From the NCBI RefSeq assembly GCF_018913465.1, contig NZ_JABAPM010000004.1, positions 124,001-188,000 on the forward strand: a stretch of 64,000 nucleotides of DNA, read 5' to 3'. Below are positions 1 to 5,886 of this stretch, one piece after another; the first letter of the stretch is position 1, and the number at the start of each line of letters is the position of its first letter. The translations under genes were made by a program, and so were the position numbers. The stretch is from Arcanobacterium phocae. GTDB taxonomy: Bacteria; Actinomycetota; Actinomycetes; Actinomycetales; Actinomycetaceae. The notes beneath the pieces are model-generated. The model was not told where the DNA came from and searched no databases. It saw only the letters and a program-made list of their open reading frames with translations.

Positions 1-453
1 GACGAACAAATTGGTTTTGTGCCAGCTTCGGAAGCGGTATGGCAAAATCGGGACGAAAATGAGATGCGTGCGTTGGCAGATCAGTTCACGCAATTACCCG
101 AATGGGTATGCGATTCAGCGTGGGGAAAATTCAAAGATGTCATTTTTTCGCGCGCAGATTTGTTAGTAGCTCTTGACTATCCGCGGTACGTCTCACTCTG
201 GCGCTTGACTAAACGCTCAATTAAACGAGTGATTAGGCGCGAGCATGTATGCAATGGGAATATCGAAACGTGGAGACGTTTATTTAACTCCGAATCGATT
301 ATTCGTTGGCATTTCCTTTCGTTTTCACGAAAGCGCCAATGGATGCGAGAGCAGGAGAACAGGAGTACTGGGATACCTGTAGTGCGCCTTACGTCCCCGT
401 CTGCTGCGGAGGCTTTTTTGGCGGCCGTCCGCGTTTCGGTAACTGACCGGTAG
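1..453 (+). CDS. P-loop kinase-like protein (adenylate kinase/topology-modulation type), 5' end cut off
   Basis: The reading frame is open from the first base of the window, so the true start and the Walker A loop lie upstream; 150 residues are visible. What remains resembles the C-terminal part of small P-loop proteins annotated as adenylate-kinase-like or DNA topology modulation proteins. It has a W-V-x-D-x-x-W-G-K segment, then R-A-D-L-L-V-A-L-D-Y-P (nucleotide-binding strand). This is followed by the basic R-x-T-K-R-S-I-K-R-V-I-R lid, a W-R-R-L-F motif, and a closing V-V-R-L-T-S-P-S-A-A-E-A-F-L segment typical of the family end. The substrate is not established for this family. The last 65 bases overlap, tail to tail, the end of the ribbon-helix-helix gene on the other strand. 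Confidence 0.7.
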   Translation, partial: DEQIGFVPASEAVWQNRDENEMRALADQFTQLPEWVCDSAWGKFKDVIFSRADLLVALDYPRYVSLWRLTKRSIKRVIRREHVCNGNIETWRRLFNSESIIRWHFLSFSRKRQWMREQENRSTGIPVVRLTSPSAAEAFLAAVRVSVTDR

Positions 454-604
454 TGCCAGGGAGTCGGCCAGCTCTTCGTAACCCATCTCGAAGAATGACT
501 TCAATTTGCGCATTAACTGAGCGCAAATCGTCCTCGGCCCAGCGGGCAACGGCATCGTGAACCGCTGGGTCGAGGCGTAACGAAATAGCTTTGCGGGGTG
601 TCAT
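389..604 (-). CDS. Ribbon-helix-helix (Arc/CopG-like) small protein downstream of the SPFH gene
   Basis: This 71-residue protein starts at the ATG at 604, only four bases after the SPFH stop codon, so the two are almost certainly co-transcribed. The N-terminal segment K-A-I-S-L-R-L-D followed by two helices (about residues 10-45, including R-S-V-N-A-Q-I-E-V-I-L-R) is the ribbon-helix-helix DNA-binding pattern of Arc/CopG-type proteins. The C-terminal tail is basic and proline-rich (K-R-G-R-P-P-K-K-P) and could add nonspecific DNA contacts. A longer start at 655 would lie inside the SPFH gene and lacks support. It could be an autoregulator of the SPFH operon acting at the inverted repeat around 1582-1632, which is inference. 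Homologues are sometimes labelled antitoxins, but no toxin partner is visible. Confidence 0.72.
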   Translation of the reverse strand: MTPRKAISLRLDPAVHDAVARWAEDDLRSVNAQIEVILRDGLRRAGRLPGTTGQLPKRGRPPKKPPQQTGT

Positions 605-608
605 AAGC

Positions 609-1574
609 TTACTGGTAAAGACCTCCAGCATTAATGACCGGTTGTGTCTGTCCATCAGAACACAGAACTACGAGTAGGTTGGATACCATTGCGGCCCGTC
701 GTTCTGGATCAAGATCCACAATGCTTTTCTGTTCGAGCTGATCGAGTGCCATCTCAACCATGGAGACGGCGCCGTCAACGATTGTTTCGCGAGCATCCAC
801 GATTGCTGCAGCCTGCTGACGCTGTAGCATTGCTTGGGCGATTTCCGGGGCATAAGACAAGGACGAAATGCGGGTCTCCACGATTTCTAAGCCGGCAACG
901 CTCACTCGCTCGGCAACTTCGTTAGCTAGTTCGATGCTGATATCTTCGGTTGATCCGCGCAGTGAGGAACGCCCATCAACTGGAAAGTCGTAAGGATGTT
1001 GAGTTGCTATATGGCGGAGTGCTGATTCAGATTGGGACTTAATGAAGTCCTCATAGTTTTCAACGGAGAACTGAGCCTTTGCGGTGTCTGCGACCTGCCA
1101 GACAACAATTGCAGCGATATTAATAGGGTTTCCAGAGTAGTCGTTAACCTTCGTCTCGTTGGTTTCAAAGTTGCGTACCCGCACTGAAACCTTTTTGCGA
1201 TTGGTAAATGGGATGGTGTAGCTGAAACCAGTACTGCGAATTGTTCCCATATAGGTTCCAAAAAGTTGAATAACGCGCGATTCACCAGGGGAAACAATCG
1301 TGAAGCCAGTGAATAGAACAAATACCAGCAAAAAGACGACGCCGCATATGGCCATGACGATATTTGTCTGAGTGGTGGCAGTGCCATTATCTTGCGCAAT
1401 AACACCTTGGATGAAGAACCATGAGGCGAGCCCGATAGCTGCCAAGATGCTGAAAAAGAGAAGGATCGTTCCAGCTGATCCTAGTGCCCATGCTTTCTTT
1501 TCTGTTATATCTACCCGAATGCCAGAGTGTCCGACTGGATCAGCGGCTACTGTGACTGGTGATGATGTGTCCAT
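609..1574 (-). CDS. SPFH/band-7 domain membrane protein
   Basis: This 321-residue protein has two hydrophobic membrane segments near the N-terminus (about residues 30-58 and 72-95). They are followed by an SPFH/prohibitin domain beginning around V-S-P-G-E-S-R-V-I-Q-L-F-G-T-Y and continuing through the V-S-V-R-V-R-N-F-E-T and V-V-W-Q-V-A-D-T strands. The distal part (about 190-280) is helical and alanine/glutamine-rich, as in other family members that oligomerise on the inner face of the membrane. SPFH proteins organise membrane microdomains and often control proteases, but the specific role here is unknown. It is the first gene of a two-gene unit with the ribbon-helix-helix protein. Its ribosome binding site (A-G-A-G-G) lies inside a 22-bp inverted repeat just upstream, an unusual arrangement. 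Confidence 0.85.
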   Translation of the reverse strand: MDTSSPVTVAADPVGHSGIRVDITEKKAWALGSAGTILLFFSILAAIGLASWFFIQGVIAQDNGTATTQTNIVMAICGVVFLLVFVLFTGFTIVSPGESRVIQLFGTYMGTIRSTGFSYTIPFTNRKKVSVRVRNFETNETKVNDYSGNPINIAAIVVWQVADTAKAQFSVENYEDFIKSQSESALRHIATQHPYDFPVDGRSSLRGSTEDISIELANEVAERVSVAGLEIVETRISSLSYAPEIAQAMLQRQQAAAIVDARETIVDGAVSMVEMALDQLEQKSIVDLDPERRAAMVSNLLVVLCSDGQTQPVINAGGLYQ

Positions 1575-1581
1575 ATAAAGT

Positions 1582-1632
1582 CCTAACCTCTAAAAAGTGA
1601 TATAAAAATGATATCACTTTTTAGAGGTTAGG
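1582..1632 (-). promoter_or_regulatory. Long perfect inverted repeat over the SPFH ribosome binding site
   Basis: Two perfect 22-base arms (1582-1603 and 1611-1632) are separated by seven bases. In the minus-strand transcript the promoter-proximal arm is 1611-1632, and the distal arm contains the A-G-A-G-G of the SPFH ribosome binding site. Folding of the RNA would therefore bury the site. As DNA it contains G-T-G-A-T-A-T/A-T-A-T-C-A-C half sites and could be an operator for the co-transcribed ribbon-helix-helix protein. The repeat is seen directly; both functions are inference. Confidence 0.75.
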
Positions 1633-1665
1633 TGAAAGGGTTTGAGTTTCCGTTTCCTTCTCATT

Positions 1666-1685
1666 GCCACACTATTCTGTGTGGC
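1666..1685. terminator. Short hairpin between the SPFH promoter region and the DUF5692-like gene
   Basis: A 7-bp stem (GCCACAC/GTGTGGC) with a 6-base loop sits 37 bases past the stop codon of the minus-strand membrane protein ending at 1722. There is no U-tract, so termination is only a guess. Confidence 0.3.
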
Positions 1686-1721
1686 GTATGTGAGATATGC
1701 GGAAACCCCAACGTAGCCGAT

Positions 1722-2957
1722 TTACTTCTTGTGCTTAGCCCGACCGGACGATTCGATGAATCCTAGCTCCTCAGCCGTTTCTGGAATATCGCTTGTCAAC
1801 CAACGTGCGGTGTCCTCATCGGCGTGCTGGTTCACGATAGTGCGGAATTCGTTCATTTCGAAGTACAGGCAGTTCTTGATTGGGTTGCGCTTGTGCTTGA
1901 TGATCTTGTAGAGCCAGTAGATGAACAATCCAACATTGAAAATCAGTGCCGCCCATGCACAGACGATATTAGCAACTGGATTCATGGTGGCATAGTTCGT
2001 CATCGAGCTTGGCTTGACGAGTAGCTCAGGCAGAAGGTTGTTTGCTGCGATCCAGAACATGAGCGTGAAGCAACGGAACCAAATCCACTGACCTTTTGCC
2101 CAAGTGAATGCTGGGATTGTACAAGCGAGCAACAGTGCAAATGTGCAGTACCAAGTGTAATCAGCCAGAGCGTTGTAGAGGAAAGCGTGATTCCACAAGT
2201 CGTAAGCGATAACCCATGGCCACACCATGTCAACCCAGATAAGACCGCGAACGCGACTCTTACCATCTGCGGTCTTAGCCTTAGATTCTGAGGTAACAAA
2301 AATCTTGCCAAGCCCAGTGATTGTGATGATGTTCAAGAGGCCAGCTAGCGCTGAAACAAGGTTCCAATGACCGCCAATGGTACGGAAGCCAGTTGCTGGA
2401 TCAATACCTACGTGGTTTGCCTCAAAATTAGAAGCAAGTGCCTGGTACCATTCGACCGAATGGAGTGGGGCAGTAATGTTACGAGACTCTGGCAACCCAT
2501 TGAGAACATCAATAGAGTGTGTCGCGTTGATGCCTTGTAGGCAGTCAGCGCTGGCAGCGCAAGCGTAGTATTCGTCGGCTTGGAAGAAGATGGTAACATC
2601 GCGGATATTTGCTTCCATGATGTTAATTGATAGGCCGAGCCATAGCGCGACACCCATCCAGATGGCATACTTACGAGCCTTTTCTGGGTGACGCTTTCCG
2701 TATACCAGTAGGTATCCAGTCATAGTTGCGGTGGCAATCATAATGACGAACTTGCCGAACGGGAACCAGCCCACCATTGGGACGCCGTGAATAATGACGT
2801 ATGGGATAACGGCAATGCCAGCGATTGTCCATAGGGTAAAAATCGTCCAGTTCCATCGGCGATTGATTTCGGCGATAGCAATTTGAGCGAGAAGTACGAT
2901 AACCCAGGCGATATAGACCGTTGGGGTGCCGATTTCCCACAAGAAAAGTGATGACAT
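1722..2957 (-). CDS. Polytopic membrane protein, DUF5692-like (paralogue 1)
   Basis: This 411-residue integral membrane protein has about eight to ten hydrophobic segments and is clearly paralogous to the gene at 4440-5504. Both share G-W-F-P, N-I-(M/L)-E-A-x-I-R-D, G-G-x-W-N, I-A-Y-D-L-W-N, C-T-I-P-A and K-R-N-P-(I/F)-K motifs in the same order. I associate this pattern with the uncharacterised DUF5692 family, from memory. This copy carries an extra segment of roughly 50 residues (after I-R-D-V-T-I-F-F-Q) with two cysteines (Y-A-C-A-A-S-A-D-C) that the other copy lacks; it may be extracytoplasmic and disulphide-linked. The start was set at 2957 because G-A-A-G-G-A lies just upstream; a frame starting at 2999 has no such site. 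The C-terminal tail is cytoplasmic-looking and basic. Function unknown. Confidence 0.75.
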   Translation of the reverse strand: MSSLFLWEIGTPTVYIAWVIVLLAQIAIAEINRRWNWTIFTLWTIAGIAVIPYVIIHGVPMVGWFPFGKFVIMIATATMTGYLLVYGKRHPEKARKYAIWMGVALWLGLSINIMEANIRDVTIFFQADEYYACAASADCLQGINATHSIDVLNGLPESRNITAPLHSVEWYQALASNFEANHVGIDPATGFRTIGGHWNLVSALAGLLNIITITGLGKIFVTSESKAKTADGKSRVRGLIWVDMVWPWVIAYDLWNHAFLYNALADYTWYCTFALLLACTIPAFTWAKGQWIWFRCFTLMFWIAANNLLPELLVKPSSMTNYATMNPVANIVCAWAALIFNVGLFIYWLYKIIKHKRNPIKNCLYFEMNEFRTIVNQHADEDTARWLTSDIPETAEELGFIESSGRAKHKK

Positions 2958-2996
2958 GAGTATTCCTTCGAGTGTTTTTGCGGAAAGAATGATTCT

Positions 2997-3021
2997 CAAC
3001 CTTGACGATGTGTCTAGGTTG
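2997..3021. promoter_or_regulatory. Inverted repeat in the divergent promoter region between paralogue 1 and the START-like gene
   Basis: CAACCTTGAC (2997-3006) and GTCTAGGTTG (3012-3021) form 10-base arms with one mismatch and a 5-base spacer. The repeat sits between the divergent genes starting at 2957 and 3126, where a shared operator would be expected. The regulator is unknown. Confidence 0.45.
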
Positions 3022-3125
3022 GGACTTTCTCCTCAATGTTACCGATAAAAATCTGAGATACTGGAGACTAACGTCACAGAGAAGTGGCTGGCCATAAAAC
3101 TTGGCTAAAACGAGAAGGGGGATCA

Positions 3126-4166
3126 ATGAAACGATCGACATTGGCAAAGCTCGGCGGTGTTGTTGCAACCGGAGGCCTCGCTGGTATGGTGGCATTCAGC
3201 CAACTGACGGGCAAAGCTACGAAAGAAGAACAGGAATGGGTGTACCCGGGTGACGATTTGATCGACGCCAATTATAAGAACGGTTACTCCTCAACTTATG
3301 CTATCGATATTGATGCTCCAGCTTATGCTGTGTATCGTCTTTTCAAGCAGATTGGTGCAGAAAAGTCGGGATCGTTCAGTTCCGAGTTTTTGGAGCGTAC
3401 CTTCGCGCGTTTATCATTCTTCAATTCTTACGAAATTCAAGAAGAGTTCCAGCAACCCGATTCGATGATGCCTGGCGATATTGCAGCATTTGATTTCCAC
3501 GGTATGTCTATGGAATGGGCAGACGTTGTGCCAGGTAAGTACATGGTTCAGTGGGTTGATACTAAGAATCCACCAGCCGCACCAGGGTCCTATGCTTTCC
3601 GTTTCCCATTCATGAAGCACTTCGCTGCTGCGTGGTGTTTCTATTTCGTTCCACTTAAGGGCGATCGCTGCCGGTTAATTAACCACTGGCGTATTGGTTT
3701 CGAGCCAGATAATCCGACTATTTCAGCAATTAACTGGATCAATATCGAATTAATTGGTGGAGTTATGACGCACTTGCAGAACATATATGTGAAGCGAGTT
3801 ATGGAATTCCGTAAGAAGCAACAACACACTGGAAAAGCTATGCGTGGAATTCTAGGCGGACGTTGGTTTAAGACCGGCACGCCAGCTGGTCGTTGGGACG
3901 GTACACCGTTGTTCGAAGAAACCTACACGCAGTGGATGCGATATGGCCGCCAGGCTCCAGCAGTTGCTGAGATTCGTGAACCAGTGACTGATAACCCGAA
4001 CTGGCCACCGACAGGTCCGGGAACTCCGTGGGCTGACATTATTGATGAAGATTACTACACTGATTGGGAAGAGCCAGAATTCTCCTGGGATGAGCAGATT
4101 CGCCAGAAGAAGGAAAAGACTTACCTCAAGAACTGGGGAAAGAAGAAGCCAGCTAACGACAAGTAA
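3126..4166 (+). CDS. Membrane-anchored START-like (SRPBCC superfamily) protein
   Basis: This 346-residue protein starts at the ATG at 3126, five bases after A-A-G-G-G-G-G; a frame from 3084 has no comparable site. Residues 1-30 hold a basic start and a hydrophobic stretch (L-G-G-V-V-A-T-G-G-L-A-G-M-V-A-F) that should act as an uncleaved anchor or signal. It is followed by the pattern Y-P-G-D-D-L-I-D and A-I-D-I-D-A-P-A-Y-A-V-Y-R-L-F-K-Q-I-G. This resembles SRPBCC/START-like proteins that have a G-D-E-L segment before their first strand. These folds bind hydrophobic ligands, but the ligand here is unknown. The C-terminal 80 residues are rich in Trp, Pro, Asp/Glu and Lys. The gene is divergent from one DUF5692-like gene and convergent with the other, suggesting that all three serve one function. 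That link is inference. Confidence 0.65.
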   Translation: MKRSTLAKLGGVVATGGLAGMVAFSQLTGKATKEEQEWVYPGDDLIDANYKNGYSSTYAIDIDAPAYAVYRLFKQIGAEKSGSFSSEFLERTFARLSFFNSYEIQEEFQQPDSMMPGDIAAFDFHGMSMEWADVVPGKYMVQWVDTKNPPAAPGSYAFRFPFMKHFAAAWCFYFVPLKGDRCRLINHWRIGFEPDNPTISAINWINIELIGGVMTHLQNIYVKRVMEFRKKQQHTGKAMRGILGGRWFKTGTPAGRWDGTPLFEETYTQWMRYGRQAPAVAEIREPVTDNPNWPPTGPGTPWADIIDEDYYTDWEEPEFSWDEQIRQKKEKTYLKNWGKKKPANDK

Positions 4167-4180
4167 TCTGGAATAGTGCA

Positions 4181-4217
4181 GAGGGGCGGCGCCGGTAAAA
4201 GGCGTCGCCCCTCTTTC
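4181..4217 (+). terminator. Intrinsic terminator after the START-like gene
   Basis: A GC-rich stem (GAGGGGCGGCGCC at 4181-4193, matching 4201-4213 with one interruption) is followed by TTTCC, starting 14 bases after the stop codon. Confidence 0.75.
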
Positions 4218-4389
4218 CGTATTTGAGTCCTAACTTAGTTGTGTAGCAGAGATTCTTATTTATAGATGAATACTTGCATGAGTCGCTAAACGTCGTCGTC
4301 GGAATATAAGGCAACTGGGAGAATGAACATGTAAGGTGCGTTAGAAAAAGTAAAGGAAATTGTCAATAATAATTAATTCGAAATGATTA

Positions 4390-4418
4390 GCGGGGCAATC
4401 CCTCTAGGATTGCCCCGC
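4390..4418 (-). terminator. Hairpin terminator after DUF5692-like paralogue 2
   Basis: Perfect 12-bp stem (4390-4401 with 4407-4418), 5-base loop, 21 bases past the minus-strand stop codon at 4440. The minus strand continues with a weak AT-rich tail. The stretch 4218-4389 holds no plausible gene. Confidence 0.6.
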
Positions 4419-4439
4419 TGACTTTAATGGTTTAGTTGA

Positions 4440-5504
4440 TCAGTGCTTCGTGCGTAGACCCTTGTGTCGCTTTGGCGCGCGACTGTATCCAAGTTGCTCT
4501 GGAGTTTTGCCAAGACGGGCTGCAATAGCAATCTTGTCTTCATCGGAAGCATTCTTGCGTACCATGCGAATGTATTCCGGTGTATCGGAGTAGATCTCTA
4601 CCTTGAATGGATTGCGCTTAAATGTGGTAATCCGGTAGATGTGGTAGCCGAAGACAATGATGTTTACGACCAGTGCGAGGAACGAGAAGATGAACAGCGC
4701 AGTATCGTTGTAGCTTGAACGGTGAGCAAACGTCGAGTCGTGCATAAAATGCGGGAATGTAAGAACAACCGCGGACCAAAGAGTTAACGTATAGGCACGG
4801 AACTGAATCCATGAACCACGCATGCGAGGGAATAGGGCTGGAATCGTACACGAAGCTAGCAGTGCAAGTCCGGAGTACCAAGCTCGATCGGGCAAGCAGT
4901 TGTAGACGTAAGCGAAATTCCAGAGGTCATAAGCAATAATCCATCCCAGGGTTAAGTCGCCCCACATGATTGCTTTGCTCTTGTTGCTGGCCACGAAAAT
5001 TCCAACCCAACCAGAGATAGCTAGAAGGTTGAGAATGCCAGCGATGCCATTCATATAGTTCCAGGTTCCGCCGGAAATGGTTAATCCGGTTGCCGAATCC
5101 AGGCCATGAATATTTGCGCATTGGAAATCGCGAATAACAGCTTCAAGAATATTGATCGCAAGAATAATTGGTGGAATCATTAGGTACCACTGGTTCTTAC
5201 GAAGCTTCTGTGAATACTGTAAACCGACGAGAGATAGAGAACCAGCTAGCGCTGAGTATTGCTTAACAATCGGGAACCATCCCTCTGCTCTCGTGCCCTG
5301 AGTAGAGTATGGCCACCAGAAAATAGTGAGTAGAACTGGTGCAATAACGAAAACGGCAAGGACAACCCACTTATTGCGCTGGGCTAACCAAGCTGTTAAA
5401 GCCAAAGCGGAAGTAACGACGATAAGCATCAGATAGTCTTGCCATTCGCCAACTTCAAAGGCAAATAGCACGGGATAATCCAGAGCTGGGATTTCAGTAA
5501 ACAT
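4440..5504 (-). CDS. Polytopic membrane protein, DUF5692-like (paralogue 2)
   Basis: This 354-residue membrane protein with about nine hydrophobic segments is the shorter paralogue of the product of 1722-2957. The shared motifs are E-G-W-F-P, N-I-L-E-A-V-I-R-D, G-G-T-W-N, I-I-A-Y-D-L-W-N, S-C-T-I-P-A-L-F and K-R-N-P-F-K, plus a soluble tail that in both ends near a P-E-x-L-G-(F/Y) segment. It lacks the cysteine-containing insertion of paralogue 1. The ATG at 5504 follows T-T-A-G-G-G with a 5-base gap and was preferred to the in-frame GTG at 5510, which would leave no spacing. It is convergent with the START-like gene and is transcribed away from the haem cluster. A short palindrome lies in its leader. 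No function is known to me. Confidence 0.75.
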   Translation of the reverse strand: MFTEIPALDYPVLFAFEVGEWQDYLMLIVVTSALALTAWLAQRNKWVVLAVFVIAPVLLTIFWWPYSTQGTRAEGWFPIVKQYSALAGSLSLVGLQYSQKLRKNQWYLMIPPIILAINILEAVIRDFQCANIHGLDSATGLTISGGTWNYMNGIAGILNLLAISGWVGIFVASNKSKAIMWGDLTLGWIIAYDLWNFAYVYNCLPDRAWYSGLALLASCTIPALFPRMRGSWIQFRAYTLTLWSAVVLTFPHFMHDSTFAHRSSYNDTALFIFSFLALVVNIIVFGYHIYRITTFKRNPFKVEIYSDTPEYIRMVRKNASDEDKIAIAARLGKTPEQLGYSRAPKRHKGLRTKH

Positions 5505-5532
5505 AGTCACCCTAATTCTTTGTGCGGAAATG

Positions 5533-5546
5533 TGTTACGTGTAACA
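5533..5546. promoter_or_regulatory. Perfect palindrome upstream of DUF5692-like paralogue 2
   Basis: TGTTAC-GT-GTAACA is a perfect 6+6 inverted repeat with a 2-base spacer, 29 bases upstream of the minus-strand start at 5504. It is typical in size for a dimeric repressor site. The cognate protein is unknown. Confidence 0.5.
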
Positions 5547-5712
5547 TATTTATCCATTGTATCCCTAGGTATGTGTTTAACGTAGGACTTTGTTCAGTGG
5601 TGAACGGCGAAATTATATAGGGTGTCAATTTCTGGTCGTGCAAATTGTTGAGCGTAGACAGTAGATTTCAGTCCGGGAAATTTTAAAATTATGACTTCAG
5701 GAACCTGAAAGT

Positions 5713-5726
5713 TTAGGACATCCTAA
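5713..5726. promoter_or_regulatory. DtxR/IdeR-like iron box (distal)
   Basis: TTAGG-ACAT-CCTAA has the TTAGG-N4-CCTAA core of actinobacterial DtxR/IdeR operators; outer bases extend the symmetry to TTTAGG/CCTAAA. It lies 94 bases centre-to-centre from the proximal box, close to nine helical turns. Binding is inferred from the consensus. Confidence 0.6.
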
Positions 5727-5798
5727 ATCGCATGTGTCCCTAACAATTTCTTGTTCTTATGCCGTTTATTACATGTCTGACAAGCGATAGTTAGCGTC

Positions 5799-5827
5799 TT
5801 GATTAATTAGGTGTGCCTAAGTAACAT
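5799..5827 (+). promoter_or_regulatory. Candidate promoter with DtxR-like iron box for the haem cluster
   Basis: TTGATT (5799-5804) and TAACAT (5822-5827) are spaced by 17 bases and could be the -35 and -10. The sequence TTAGG-TGTG-CCTAA (5807-5820) fills the spacer exactly and matches the DtxR/IdeR operator core. Iron-loaded repressor bound there would block RNA polymerase. The promoter elements are weak matches (about four of six each), while the box is a strong one. Confidence 0.68.
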
Positions 5828-5840
5828 GTTTCTGTCACTA

Positions 5841-5856
5841 AGATACTGATGTATCT
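5841..5856 (+). promoter_or_regulatory. Small palindrome in the leader of the HtaA surface protein
   Basis: AGATAC-TGAT-GTATCT is a perfect 6+6 inverted repeat lying between the candidate promoter and the ribosome binding site AGGAG (5870-5874). It may be a second regulator site or a small RNA hairpin. Confidence 0.35.
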
Positions 5857-5886
5857 GTCGCCTGATTATAGGAGAATAGTTCACTA

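Larger units (their letters stand above)
5505..5886. other. Gene-free divergent regulatory region before the haem cluster
   Basis: This 382-base AT-rich stretch separates the minus-strand DUF5692-like gene from the plus-strand surface protein gene. It holds a palindrome near the left gene, two DtxR-like boxes, a candidate promoter and a small palindrome in the leader, all listed separately. I see no coding frame in it. Confidence 0.8.
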
